Shown one piece after another: positions 34,702 through 43,984 of a stretch of DNA of 64,000 bases. The notes beneath the pieces were generated by a model. That model saw nothing but the letters and a program-made list of their open reading frames with translations, made no database searches and was not told the origin of the DNA. Numbering within the stretch: the stretch's first letter is position 1; each line of letters begins with the position of its first letter. The stretch is from Candidatus Uabimicrobium amorphum. Its GTDB lineage: Bacteria > Planctomycetota > Uabimicrobiia > Uabimicrobiales > Uabimicrobiaceae. The position numbers and the translations under genes are program-made. The stretch spans positions 3,968,001 through 4,032,000 of the forward strand of contig NZ_AP019860.1 in assembly GCF_009002475.1 (NCBI RefSeq), written 5' to 3'.

Positions 34702-37700
34702 TTAACGAATTAAGTGATGGGCAACGGCAAAATACATGGCATAGTGAATGGCCTCGGGGCCCGGTGTACGACCTAAAATACGATGAATGCGCTTTTTGTA
34801 TTCGTCAATGTCGGCTTTAATGACAAAACCTTTTTCATTGTGAATAGCGCCCTTCGCATAACGTCCGCTCGCCCAGTATTTTACTTGGACATCGCTATTG
34901 TAATAGTTATGGTTGACAACTTCTTCCCACTTATCTCCTATTTCAATATGCAATGCTCCCACATTTGCACGAACGGTCTTTCCGCTTATTTTGATATACT
35001 GAAAAGAAACACCACTCTTCTTATCTTGTGATACAGTCCCCGCATAACCATGTGCATCGCCAATATAAACGTATGCAAGGAGTTTACCGTTGTACTTTAG
35101 CGTCAGCCACACATCTTCGGTCTTTTTGTCGTGGTTGATCAAATCGCCAGCATCATTAAATACATAGGTGTGTTCGATACCTACTTTTTGTTTTCCTGAG
35201 CCGTCGGTATCATAGAAAACCCAGGTATTGCTATTTGGATTACGTGGGCGTCTATTTTTACGATCCCACTCTTTGTAAATCTCTAAACGTTTTGGACTCA
35301 AACTCTTCAGAAAAGCCTCGTGTCTTTTACGCGCCAATTCCATTTCTTTGCGTTGACGTTCGGCTTCCTCTGCTTTTTCTTTAGCCAATTGTGTGGCAAG
35401 AGCTGTAAAAATTTCATCGTACTTCACTCTACCATCAGTGATGACTTTTTGGTAACTCGCATTGTCTCCTGCTAATTCCTTTGCCCAGTCCAAATGTTTG
35501 TTTAAATGGCGATCGCGTGACATAGCACTCATATTGGGATATTTCGCACTGACATCCAACCCATATTGCAACACTCTCGCGATGAGCTTTTGACGATTTT
35601 CATCGACCAACTTACTCCATTTAGGGTGGTTTTTCGCTATTCTTAGCAAATGCTTATTGAATAACTTTTCCCTTTTCGCCACGCGTAGACCAGCATCTTC
35701 CCACATGACATCGTTTGTGCGTTTTGCGGCTTTCTCCATAATTGTTTGCAAACTCTTCTCATATGTTTGCAAATGTACCGGATAATCTTTCACATCTTTG
35801 TAAATTTCACTTACAAAAATCGGGAGGGCGACAAAATGTTTTCCTGTCTCCGCAAGTTTTGCCAAGCGTTCACTGTTATCTTTTACTAACTCCGCTAAAA
35901 ACTGTTGTTTTTGGGTTGCAATCTCCTGAAGAAACTTTTTCACTTCTTCATCATTTTTGTATTTTTCTACCTCTCCCACAGCATAATCTAAGCTCTCTAT
36001 CGCCGAACGATAATTACTATTGTATGATAGAGAAGTGGTCTTTGCAGCTCTTTCAAAAATACTGTTAGCATACTTGAGTCTTTGGCGTCCATCACGTAAA
36101 GCTCTGTCCACTTTTTCGCGTTTTTTGGCTTCTTCCGCCAAACGTCTTTGTTCTTCTTTTTTCTTCTTGGCTAAAGCATCTGCTTGTGCTTTTTCCTTCA
36201 TAAGAACTTCGCGACGTGCTTTTGCTTGCATCATCACCGTACGTAGTTCAACAAGTATCGGTTTAATTTCGGGATGTGTCAGAGGAACACGCTGTGATTG
36301 TAGTTTTTTCGCTTCGCGTTCCATGGACATATAGGCCATCTGAATACTACGGAAATCATCTTTACTAAGAGCATACTTAATGGCTTTTAGACCTTTTTTT
36401 AAACGATTCACAGAACTTTTCGCTGTAAATGATAATTTGGATCCGGTTTGTTTGTTGGTGTTATTTTGATTTGAATTGTTGGTGTTTTTAGGTTGTGTTG
36501 TCGCTGTTTTTTGGCCTTCCATTTCGGCAATCGTAGCTTCTATTTTGGAAAGCCTTTCATTTACTGCGACAATACGCGGATCATTCATGTTTATTTTTTT
36601 GCTATACATTCTTACAAAACTAGCCTTTTGGCGTTGTGCACCTCGTAAACGTCCTTTGGCACTGCCTAGACTTTTTCTCTGAATCGCTTGATCAATTCCA
36701 TCAAGCGTTTTTTCTAGCTGTTTCAAACGCGACAAAGCCCAACGGTCCATTTCCGGTTTTGCTGCTGCTTCTGCTGCCGCCTTAGCTTTTGCTTCTGCCT
36801 CTGCTTTCAACTTCGCTGCCAATTCCGCTTCAGCTTTCGCTTTTGCCTCGGCTTCGGCCTTTAACTTCGCTGCCAACTCCGCTTCTGCTTTCGCTTTTGC
36901 CTCGGCTTCCGCTTCTAGCTTCGCTGCCAACTCCGCTTCTGCTTTCGCTTTTGCCTCAGCTTCCGCTTTTAGCTTCGCTGCCAACTCCGCCTCTGCTTTT
37001 GCCTTTGCCTCCGCTTCCGCTTTTAGCTTCGCTGCTAACTCCGCCTCTACCTTTGCCTCCGCTTTTGCTTTTGCATCTGCTTCCGCCTGTGCTTTCGCAG
37101 CCAATTCTGCTTCTGCTAGTGCTTTCGCTTCTGCCTCCGCTTTCGCCTTTGCATCGGCTTCTGCCTTTAATTTAGCCGCCAATTCCGCTTCCGCTATAGC
37201 CTTAGCCTCAGCTTCGGCCTTTACCTTCGCTGCCAATTCAGCTTCTGCTTTTGCTTTCGCTTTTGCCTCCGCTTCCGCTTTTAGCTTCGCTGCTAACTCC
37301 GCCTCTGCTTTCGCTTTTGCCTCCGCTTCCGCTTTTAGCTTCGCTGCTAACTCCGCCTCTGCTTTCGCTTTTGCCTCCGCTTCCGCTTTTAGCTTCGCTG
37401 CTAACTCCGCCTCTGCTTTCGCTTTTGCCTCCGCTTCCGCTTTTAGCTTCGCTGCTAACTCCGCTTCTGCTTTCGCTTTTGCCTCCGTTTCTGCCTTTAG
37501 CTTCGCTGCCAACTCCGCTTCTGCTTTCGCTTTTGCCTCGGCTTCCGCTTTTCTCTTCGCCGCTAGCTCCGCTTCCGCTTTTGCTTTTTCTCCATCCACT
37601 ACTGCTTGCAGATCATTATATCTTTTATTCATCGATACAATACGTGGATGATTCATATCGACTTTTTTTCCATACATACGTATGAATTCATTTCTCTGAA

Positions 37701-38346
37701 TATTCACAGAGTGCAGCCTTCCCCTCACAGAGGACATACGTCCTTCTTTGGCTGCCTTTTCTCCTTGCTCCAAAACCTTTTCTAAAGATTTCAAACGCGA
37801 AATTACCCAACTGTTTAACTTCGGAGCTTGTTCTGTTGTTGTTTTTTTAGAAGAACCGCCTAAAGCCTTGGACGTTTTTGCTAAAATGTTTTTCGCATCT
37901 TCTAAAATTTTAGCATAGTCGCTTTTATTTTTTTCCAATACCTGGGAATATTTTGTTATTTGGTCCTGATATCTTTTCACTTTAGGAACTTCCCAGCTAT
38001 GTAACTTACCACTACGATCAAATGAGCGAAGATATGTCTTGGCATTGCTAATCGCTGAATACAACTTCTTTTCAGCATCCTTCAACTCTTTTTGTAAAAC
38101 TAACTTATCATAGCGCTGTTTTACAGCAACAACATCTTCATGATCAGAGACTTCTGCCATAAGGGCTTTCATATATCTTTCGGCTGATTTTAGCGAAGAG
38201 TTAAACATATAAGGATGCTTTGCATCTTCGGCGCGTTTGATATGCCATTTGGCCTCTTTCAGATTATACGCTTGTTGCTTTGTTAGATCTTCGGCCCACA
38301 TAGAGCCTGCAAAAAGCAACATAGAAAAAAACATTATATATCTCAT
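34702..38346 (-). CDS. Large secreted Ala/Glu/Lys repeat (TolA-like helix) protein
   Basis: 1214 residues from MRYIMFFS (AAAGGAT upstream); signal peptide ends at SMWAED. Two similar helical domains (about 180-240 and 525-590, each with LSRLKxLEKxLxx and RMYxKKxxMNxPRIVxxNxRxxxx) flank about 270 residues of AEAELAAKLKAEAEAKAK repeats, which should form one very long single helix. A helical region follows, then a C-terminal beta domain (NTWVFYDTDGSGKQKVGIEHTYVFNDAGDLINHD..., VSFQYIKISGKTVRANVGALHIEIG). The long helix may span the periplasm or act as a ruler. Function unknown. Confidence 0.8.
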   Translation of the reverse strand: MRYIMFFSMLLFAGSMWAEDLTKQQAYNLKEAKWHIKRAEDAKHPYMFNSSLKSAERYMKALMAEVSDHEDVVAVKQRYDKLVLQKELKDAEKKLYSAISNAKTYLRSFDRSGKLHSWEVPKVKRYQDQITKYSQVLEKNKSDYAKILEDAKNILAKTSKALGGSSKKTTTEQAPKLNSWVISRLKSLEKVLEQGEKAAKEGRMSSVRGRLHSVNIQRNEFIRMYGKKVDMNHPRIVSMNKRYNDLQAVVDGEKAKAEAELAAKRKAEAEAKAKAEAELAAKLKAETEAKAKAEAELAAKLKAEAEAKAKAEAELAAKLKAEAEAKAKAEAELAAKLKAEAEAKAKAEAELAAKLKAEAEAKAKAKAEAELAAKVKAEAEAKAIAEAELAAKLKAEADAKAKAEAEAKALAEAELAAKAQAEADAKAKAEAKVEAELAAKLKAEAEAKAKAEAELAAKLKAEAEAKAKAEAELAAKLEAEAEAKAKAEAELAAKLKAEAEAKAKAEAELAAKLKAEAEAKAKAAAEAAAKPEMDRWALSRLKQLEKTLDGIDQAIQRKSLGSAKGRLRGAQRQKASFVRMYSKKINMNDPRIVAVNERLSKIEATIAEMEGQKTATTQPKNTNNSNQNNTNKQTGSKLSFTAKSSVNRLKKGLKAIKYALSKDDFRSIQMAYMSMEREAKKLQSQRVPLTHPEIKPILVELRTVMMQAKARREVLMKEKAQADALAKKKKEEQRRLAEEAKKREKVDRALRDGRQRLKYANSIFERAAKTTSLSYNSNYRSAIESLDYAVGEVEKYKNDEEVKKFLQEIATQKQQFLAELVKDNSERLAKLAETGKHFVALPIFVSEIYKDVKDYPVHLQTYEKSLQTIMEKAAKRTNDVMWEDAGLRVAKREKLFNKHLLRIAKNHPKWSKLVDENRQKLIARVLQYGLDVSAKYPNMSAMSRDRHLNKHLDWAKELAGDNASYQKVITDGRVKYDEIFTALATQLAKEKAEEAERQRKEMELARKRHEAFLKSLSPKRLEIYKEWDRKNRRPRNPNSNTWVFYDTDGSGKQKVGIEHTYVFNDAGDLINHDKKTEDVWLTLKYNGKLLAYVYIGDAHGYAGTVSQDKKSGVSFQYIKISGKTVRANVGALHIEIGDKWEEVVNHNYYNSDVQVKYWASGRYAKGAIHNEKGFVIKADIDEYKKRIHRILGRTPGPEAIHYAMYFAVAHHLIR
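36772..37587 (-). repeat. 54-bp tandem repeat array within coding sequence
   Basis: About 15 units encoding AEAELAAKLKAEAEAKAK. Units at 37260-37480 are nearly identical in DNA, those nearer the ends have diverged, and a few have extra or lost codons, as expected from slippage. The array changes length in whole codons. Confidence 0.85.
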
Positions 38347-38457
38347 AAAGTAATCCTTTAAATATTGTGTTTTCACAAAACACAACGATTGCACTGTTCC
38401 CAAACAAAATGGGTAGTATTTATCAACATTTCAATGCAAGAACCGTTTTCAAAATAA

Positions 38458-39843
38458 CTATTCTTCTCGTAAGGTATATTCAAAAGACTCAACACTATCA
38501 AAAGAAATAGTCACACTATCTTGTTTAAATTGATCCGTGGTAATTGTTTGCGTACTAGATCCTAGCACATCATTCTTACGTAAATCTTTGTCAAAAACTT
38601 CAAATTTAATCTTACTACCTTCTTCTACCTTGATAGAGGTACTTTGCTGCCACGATGGTTGTAAGTTATTCTTCTGCACTTTTGTCGTATGCTGCTTTTT
38701 CCAATTGCCATTCACCCACGAATAAACAACAACAAATGAATCTGGTTTGGTCGTTTTTCCAAAACCAAAATCCCACTTCTTCTTGTTCTTTTTGCGTTTC
38801 GCATATGTCGCCTTTTCCAAATACAAAGTACGCACTATTTTTTGTGGTTGTACCTCAGCAACAGACTCTTCCTCTTCAACAGCGGCAACAGGCTCTTCCT
38901 CTTCAGGATTCTTCGCAATAAAATCTTCGGTGCTATCGGTATCCTCTCCGCCAAAATACACGTCTTGCTCAGGTTCAGGTTCAGGTTCATCTTCATCAGA
39001 GGAAGCGACAGAATCAACGGGAGATGTAATTCCATCAGCATCATCATGACTAGGATAAGAGAAATCGCCTAGCAACAGTGCCACAGAGAAAGGTTCTTCC
39101 TCATCAGAAGTGGCTTTTACCGTAAATACCCAGCCTTCTTCTTCCCCGTCTGGATCGGCGTTCATTTTTCGAGGATAGACAAAAATAGTTCCTTCGTTGT
39201 AGAAATAGGCAACTGTAGTCGTTGTATGTACACTGATTTTATCTACGTTGTACGGAGAATAGCGGATAACGGCCCCCACTTTTTCTAGATCAACGGGACC
39301 AATGTTGCTAACAGAAACCACATACTCACCCTCTTCTTCGTTTTCAACATCCATTTCCAAATACGCCGCATCATGTACCTTAAAATGTTCTGCATCTGCC
39401 GAAATTTTTTGATAGTCACCAAAACGCCCTAAATAGTACACAGTGGCCGTAACAGGTGCATTTTCTTCTTCTTCATCGAAGTACTGATTGAACACTTCGC
39501 ATTCTAATTCATAGTAGACGGTAGAACCTGCTTCCATCGTAAGCAATTCAAATATAGTTCCATCCTCTTCAATATGGTCATACTCTGCATCTTCATCAGC
39601 TTCTTCACTGGCAATATCTCCTGTCGTAGTCATATCTAAACCAAAAGCAAGGCTTACAACAAGTTGTACATCACGAACCTTTTCAGAAGTAGTGTTGCTA
39701 ATTTCAACAGTGTAGTGGATAGATTCGCCCACAACAACAGGACTTTTAATTTTATTGATGTGAATGTGTAGAGGTGTGGTTGCCAGTATTACATTGGCAA
39801 TACTCCCCCATAAAATTCCTAGAAACAAATAACTTATTCTCAT
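38458..39843 (-). CDS. Secreted protein with DUF11/CARDB-like and C2 domains
   Basis: 461 residues from the ATG for MRISYLF (a TTG three codons earlier is less likely). Signal peptide 1-21. Residues about 25-155 form an Ig-like domain (HIHINKIKSPVVVGESIHYTVEISNTTSEKVRDVQLVVSL) as in DUF11/CARDB, with a second at about 160-255. An acidic linker rich in Glu, Asp and Pro follows. The end (about 345-455) reads as a C2 domain: DSFVVVYSWVNGNWKKQHTTKVQ, NNLQPSWQQSTSIKV, KIKFEVFDKDLRKNDVLGSST, with Asp residues placed for Ca2+ loops. C2 domains bind membranes and are uncommon in bacteria. Probably outside the cell. Confidence 0.75.
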   Translation of the reverse strand: MRISYLFLGILWGSIANVILATTPLHIHINKIKSPVVVGESIHYTVEISNTTSEKVRDVQLVVSLAFGLDMTTTGDIASEEADEDAEYDHIEEDGTIFELLTMEAGSTVYYELECEVFNQYFDEEEENAPVTATVYYLGRFGDYQKISADAEHFKVHDAAYLEMDVENEEEGEYVVSVSNIGPVDLEKVGAVIRYSPYNVDKISVHTTTTVAYFYNEGTIFVYPRKMNADPDGEEEGWVFTVKATSDEEEPFSVALLLGDFSYPSHDDADGITSPVDSVASSDEDEPEPEPEQDVYFGGEDTDSTEDFIAKNPEEEEPVAAVEEEESVAEVQPQKIVRTLYLEKATYAKRKKNKKKWDFGFGKTTKPDSFVVVYSWVNGNWKKQHTTKVQKNNLQPSWQQSTSIKVEEGSKIKFEVFDKDLRKNDVLGSSTQTITTDQFKQDSVTISFDSVESFEYTLREE

Positions 39844-40109
39844 AATCTTCAACCTTGATAAACAACTATTGCGACAATACTCTAAACATAAAAACAGAAA
39901 ATCTGGGCAAATGATAAAATCACAGTAACTTCTCTTCAGCCATGATAATGATTTTAATATTTTCTACAATATTTTTTATTTTAAATTTTTAATTTTTTAG
40001 GTTGTTAAGAGGTACATTAGTTGCATTACAAATATGTGATAAACATTTGTAAGTACTGTTAAAAATAAAAACCAAGTCCTTCATATTTGAAGGTCATAGG
40101 AGGTTAGAC

Positions 40110-41594
40110 ATGTTTATGCGAATTACTCTAGTGGTGCTTATTGTGTCTATTACACCTTTGTATGCGATTCGTCCCGGGCAGACGAAGAAGTACCGTGTCT
40201 GGGAAGGAAATACTGATCGGCACTACACATCAAAAAATGGGCTACGTGCTTTTACCATCTGGGTTGGCGATGATCAAACAGTTGTAGAAGCACAATGGCA
40301 TGAAGAAGTTCGAGGAGGCTACAAATGGGTGTTGCGTGGCAAAGCCAGAATCAGTGGTAAACATCGACGTTTTTCGCGCACAGTTTATTTGCGGTCAAGG
40401 GAGAATTTTCGTCTTACGGTAAAGGGAATTCGTTCGTCACGCGGTAAACGAAAAATTTGCTACTATTGGATACGCTGTGTGGATAATCCTTCGCCTGGGG
40501 TTAGTATGTACAATAGCAAAAATTTGCAGGATCTTCGAACGTGGTTCAAAGCAGGTCCTTACCAATATTGGTACTGGGGTGGTTGTGCAACATGGGTGAT
40601 GGCCAATCCACTTGATAAGCAAATTTTTTTGTTCGACGGTTATGTTAGTAAAGCGACTATTGGTGGGGTACGAAATTTCGACTATGTCAAGGTCGAGCGC
40701 AAACGTGTCGCACGCTTGGTAAATTTACTACGCCATTTCATTGGCCGTGGCTACAAAGTGGAAAGCATTTTGACTTCTCACAAACATGGCGATCATCTGG
40801 GAGATATCCCTTATATATTGGGAGGCATAAAAGCGACTACGGATAGCGATTTTATGCGAACAGGGATCGCTCTTACCGGCAAAGCGCAAAAAGCGAAAGT
40901 CTCTATTGTCATGAGTTATGATGCTTCTTTTGACCCATACTATGGTAAGTCTGGCTATGATAGCAATTATCTCAAGCCAACGCGCAACGACATATCAATG
41001 CCCACTTTTCATGATAGATACACAAATGCTTACAATCCTCGTTTTTCACAGATTAACGGTCAGAGGTTTTCGGTGGGAACCGCGTATCGATTTGGCAAAG
41101 TGATGATTCGGTCTTACATTTGGGACCATGGAAATATCGCAGATGGCGGTCCTGGGTCGCGAGGGGGACTAAGAACCTTGGCGTATCGCATTACTCGTGT
41201 TGATGGCCAGAAAGCAGCGAGTGTATTTTTTACATCGGGCTTTTGCGAAGATATCTCTTTCGTATCTACGCTTCTTTTGAAATTTATCAGTTGCCATCAT
41301 ATTATTTTAGCGTGGAACGGACATGAACAAACCGCACAGGCCGCAAAAGTAGTCAATCTATTGGATCATAGTCCTGTAAAATACAATTATATATTTGCCA
41401 ATCACACAGACAACAATTCAAACCCAGGCGGAATGACAGATGAGCGCGATGAAGTCATTGATATGTTTGGTATGCTGATTGAAAAAGGTATTATCGCAAG
41501 CGACCATGGAACCATTACTTCTCGCATTAAGTGGCTTGGACAAAATCGCCAGGTGCGCTTGGGGGCTTTTTCGAATAGGGTAGGAGTCGATTAA
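40110..41594 (+). CDS. Secreted metallo-beta-lactamase-fold protein
   Basis: 494 residues, perfect AGGAGG six bases before the ATG. Signal peptide 1-19. Residues about 20-120 are a predicted beta domain specific to this protein. The second part carries the MBL motif HKHGDH (His224, His226, Asp228, His229), a WDHGN and an NGHEQ/NHTDN segment that could supply further metal ligands. The fold hydrolyses esters, amides or phosphoesters with a dinuclear metal site in most families; the substrate here is unknown. It stands alone and ends next to a convergent GDPD gene. Confidence 0.78.
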   Translation: MFMRITLVVLIVSITPLYAIRPGQTKKYRVWEGNTDRHYTSKNGLRAFTIWVGDDQTVVEAQWHEEVRGGYKWVLRGKARISGKHRRFSRTVYLRSRENFRLTVKGIRSSRGKRKICYYWIRCVDNPSPGVSMYNSKNLQDLRTWFKAGPYQYWYWGGCATWVMANPLDKQIFLFDGYVSKATIGGVRNFDYVKVERKRVARLVNLLRHFIGRGYKVESILTSHKHGDHLGDIPYILGGIKATTDSDFMRTGIALTGKAQKAKVSIVMSYDASFDPYYGKSGYDSNYLKPTRNDISMPTFHDRYTNAYNPRFSQINGQRFSVGTAYRFGKVMIRSYIWDHGNIADGGPGSRGGLRTLAYRITRVDGQKAASVFFTSGFCEDISFVSTLLLKFISCHHIILAWNGHEQTAQAAKVVNLLDHSPVKYNYIFANHTDNNSNPGGMTDERDEVIDMFGMLIEKGIIASDHGTITSRIKWLGQNRQVRLGAFSNRVGVD

Positions 41595-41612
41595 ATAGCA
41601 TACGCTTTGAAC

Positions 41613-41662
41613 CCGGGCTCGGAAGCGGGCTCGGGCTCGGAAGCGGGCTCGGGCTCGAAGCG
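41613..41662. repeat. GC-rich 18-nt tandem repeat between convergent genes
   Basis: About 2.5 copies of ggctcggaagcgggctcg, much richer in G+C than the surroundings. It fills most of the 72-bp gap between two convergent genes. A similar looser run of gaatcg/ggatcg words is at 50773-50812. Confidence 0.7.
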
Positions 41663-41666
41663 TGTA

Positions 41667-42488
41667 TTACTTTTGTTCAATAATCGCGCGTTCATTTTCG
41701 AGTTTTTGTCGTAACCAATATGGACGATCGGTGGTAATGGATTCAACACCAAGGGATTGAAAATAGAGTGCTGTTGCTTTATCATTGATTGTCCAAGTAT
41801 GGTATTCAAATCCAGCGTCATGGATAGCGTTTACAAACTTTTTTCCAACCAAAAAAGTGGCAATGCCATCAATTCCATCCGCATTTATCTGCCGCAAAGT
41901 CTCGAGAATTTTTTTCGTGGAAGGGATGCGCCGTTGCTGCTTTTTCTTCAAAAAATTTGAAAGTAAATACACTTTCATCAACGGATAGTATTTTTTTATT
42001 TCTACAATGACCTGCTTGTCAAAGGCAATAATGACAATTTGTTTAATATCTATTTTTAAGTCCACTATTTCCTGGGCAAGAAACGGAACTATTTTGGCAC
42101 TGCTTTTGATTTCTACATAGATTTTTTTCCCGTCAGGTATCGTGGCCACCACTTCCTGAAATGTTGGTATTTTTTGTCCTTGCCACTTTTTGTCTTTCCA
42201 AATTCCCACATCTAATTTTCGTAGTTGTGCAAGAGTGGAATCGGCCACAACAAGGTTTTGCTGTGCAGTTCTTTCTGTGGTGCTATCGTGAATACATACG
42301 ATTTTATTATCTTTTGTCAGGCGAAAATCACCTTCTATGGCATCTGCACCTTTTTCCCAGGCGAGTTCGAATGCCGCTAACGTGTTTTCAGGGGCGTCCT
42401 TAGATGCTCCGCGATGTGCAACAATATCGGGAATCTGAGCAATAGATAAAGACATCAAAAATATAAAAACAACTATATTCTTCCACAT
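41667..42488 (-). CDS. Glycerophosphodiester phosphodiesterase, exported
   Basis: 273 residues from MWKNIVVF, with GAGGA close upstream. Signal peptide 1-17. The GDPD core is complete: AHRGASKDAPENTLAAF (His-Arg and Glu of the active site), a second acidic site GADAIEGDFRLTKDNKIVCIHDSTTERT, then KIYVEIKSS and the C-terminal HTWTINDKATALYFQSLGVESITTDRP. It hydrolyses glycerophosphodiesters to glycerol-3-phosphate and an alcohol using a metal ion. Probably periplasmic. Ends in convergence with the MBL gene across a GC-rich repeat. Confidence 0.9.
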   Translation of the reverse strand: MWKNIVVFIFLMSLSIAQIPDIVAHRGASKDAPENTLAAFELAWEKGADAIEGDFRLTKDNKIVCIHDSTTERTAQQNLVVADSTLAQLRKLDVGIWKDKKWQGQKIPTFQEVVATIPDGKKIYVEIKSSAKIVPFLAQEIVDLKIDIKQIVIIAFDKQVIVEIKKYYPLMKVYLLSNFLKKKQQRRIPSTKKILETLRQINADGIDGIATFLVGKKFVNAIHDAGFEYHTWTINDKATALYFQSLGVESITTDRPYWLRQKLENERAIIEQK

Positions 42489-42660
42489 GTTATTCCTCAA
42501 TTCTTTAGATCGTTGTAATGTATGAATGAATTTATTTTAGCATGAAATTTGCCAATAGAGAAGTAACCATAACTACATTTTTTTGCACTGTTGTTGCGAA
42601 GTACTCATAATAAGTCAACGGATATCGAAACTACGATGGTAAAAATACTCTTTTGCTCGA

Positions 42661-43725
42661 CTACTTCGCCTTTTCAAAATACCCATTGTCAATCATTTGC
42701 TGGAAGAAATCGACAACCGACTCTTTAAAGGGACGATATTTCATACCAAGGTCTTTAATTCCTTTACTATTGTCTGCATCCCATCGGTAGTTAATATTGC
42801 AACTGATAGATTTGCGTGTCAGAGCTGGGTTTAAAATCGGACCAAACATCCACACAAGGGCCTTGGGAAGCACTTTCTTCGGGAAAGGATACTTATTACC
42901 GAAATGTTCACGTAAGATCGCTGCAATTTCGGGAAAACTCGATCCACGTGCGGAGATAATATAACGTCCTTGTGCTTCAGGAACAAAAGCTGCTTTGAGG
43001 TGAGCTTCGGCAAGATCACGAACATCAATAACTCCAAGGTTCCAATTAGGCGCTCCCGCTTTTGCCGTACCATCTCCCATCTGTTTGATGACAGTAAAAC
43101 TCTCTGAAGTTCCAAAAGGATTCACTCCTGGTCCAAGCACAAAAGAAGGATTTATAACCACCATATCCCATCGTTCCTGGGCTTGACAAATTTTCCACGC
43201 TTCTTTTTCCGCCAAGGTCTTGGAGTAGTAGTAGGGTTGATGCTTTAACGAAGAGGTAGTGTTCCAATCTTCTTCCGTAAACTTACCGGAAGGTTTACTT
43301 TCGAGATCTTTGTTATCTCCATAAATCGCCGCACAACTACTAGTAAGAACAACTCTAGTGACAGATGCCGTTTTGTTCGCCTCTTCTAAAACATTTTGTG
43401 TACCGAAAACAGCAGGCTCCACAAGTTCTTTTTGTGGATCTTTTACGTTTAAGAAAAAAGGTGATGCTGTATGAAAAACAATCTGACAACCTTTCATAGC
43501 GTCGGCATACGAACCGTTGTCCATTAAATCCGCTTTGAAGTACTTTATTGTTCCAGGGGTATCTTCAGCAACGGCATCAAGATATTTGAGCTTTTCCTTG
43601 TTTTGTGGTTGGCGTACTGCTGCGTGTACGGTAAGGCCTTCCTCTAGTAGTCTTTTGACAATCCATCCTGCCACATAGCCCGTTGCACCGGTCACCATAA
43701 CTGGTTTACTTTTATCGATATTCAT
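42661..43725 (-). CDS. NAD(P)-dependent epimerase/dehydratase, dihydroflavonol-reductase-like
   Basis: 354 residues. N-terminal Rossmann motif GATGYVAGWIVKRLL, DFR-typical RQPQNKEKLKYL and VFHTASPFF, catalytic SSCAAIYG and YYYSKTLAEKEAW (YxxxK). These are extended-SDR reductases of the DFR/phenylacetaldehyde-reductase branch; bacterial members reduce various aldehydes and ketones. It is preceded by an excellent sigma-70-type promoter overlapped by a palindromic operator, so it is probably an inducible single gene. Confidence 0.88.
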   Translation of the reverse strand: MNIDKSKPVMVTGATGYVAGWIVKRLLEEGLTVHAAVRQPQNKEKLKYLDAVAEDTPGTIKYFKADLMDNGSYADAMKGCQIVFHTASPFFLNVKDPQKELVEPAVFGTQNVLEEANKTASVTRVVLTSSCAAIYGDNKDLESKPSGKFTEEDWNTTSSLKHQPYYYSKTLAEKEAWKICQAQERWDMVVINPSFVLGPGVNPFGTSESFTVIKQMGDGTAKAGAPNWNLGVIDVRDLAEAHLKAAFVPEAQGRYIISARGSSFPEIAAILREHFGNKYPFPKKVLPKALVWMFGPILNPALTRKSISCNINYRWDADNSKGIKDLGMKYRPFKESVVDFFQQMIDNGYFEKAK

Positions 43726-43756
43726 TTTTTTTCCTTAATATTCTTAAAAGACACAT

Positions 43757-43794
43757 CGTCTCCTAATATTAAGAGACGCCCCGTCTTTTGTCAA
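43757..43794 (-). promoter_or_regulatory. Promoter with palindromic operator for the reductase gene
   Basis: On the minus strand: -35 TTGACA (43789-43794), 17-bp spacer, -10 TAATAT (43766-43771). A 22-bp near-perfect palindrome (43757-43778, half-site CGTCTC, centre TAATATTA) covers the -10. Binding there by a TetR/MarR-type repressor would block transcription. The start codon is about 35 bp downstream of the predicted start site. Confidence 0.75.
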
Positions 43795-43984
43795 ATGTTT
43801 TTTCTACGGATTTATTTTTATTTAAGTAAACTCATTGAATCTATTAGAAGAACTAAGGTTTGCCGTTGCATGGACATGAAAGTTGTGAAAAAAAATTTTT
43901 TTTTCGGATACACGATTATTTTTTCTCCAAACCTATAGGTGTACATCATCAACGAAACTCATTTTTTAGATAGGGAAAATTACA

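Noticed and set aside
36772..37587. CRISPR-like periodic DNA
   Set aside because: Units are contiguous, coding and without unique spacers; no cas genes are in the window.
36789..37685. Leu/Pro-rich plus-strand frames
   Set aside because: Exact antisense of the Ala/Glu/Lys tandem repeat; low complexity and no start signals.
41591..41821. Minus-strand frame ending in Ser-Glu-Pro repeats
   Set aside because: Out of frame with the well-supported GDPD gene and created by the GC-rich 18-nt repeat.
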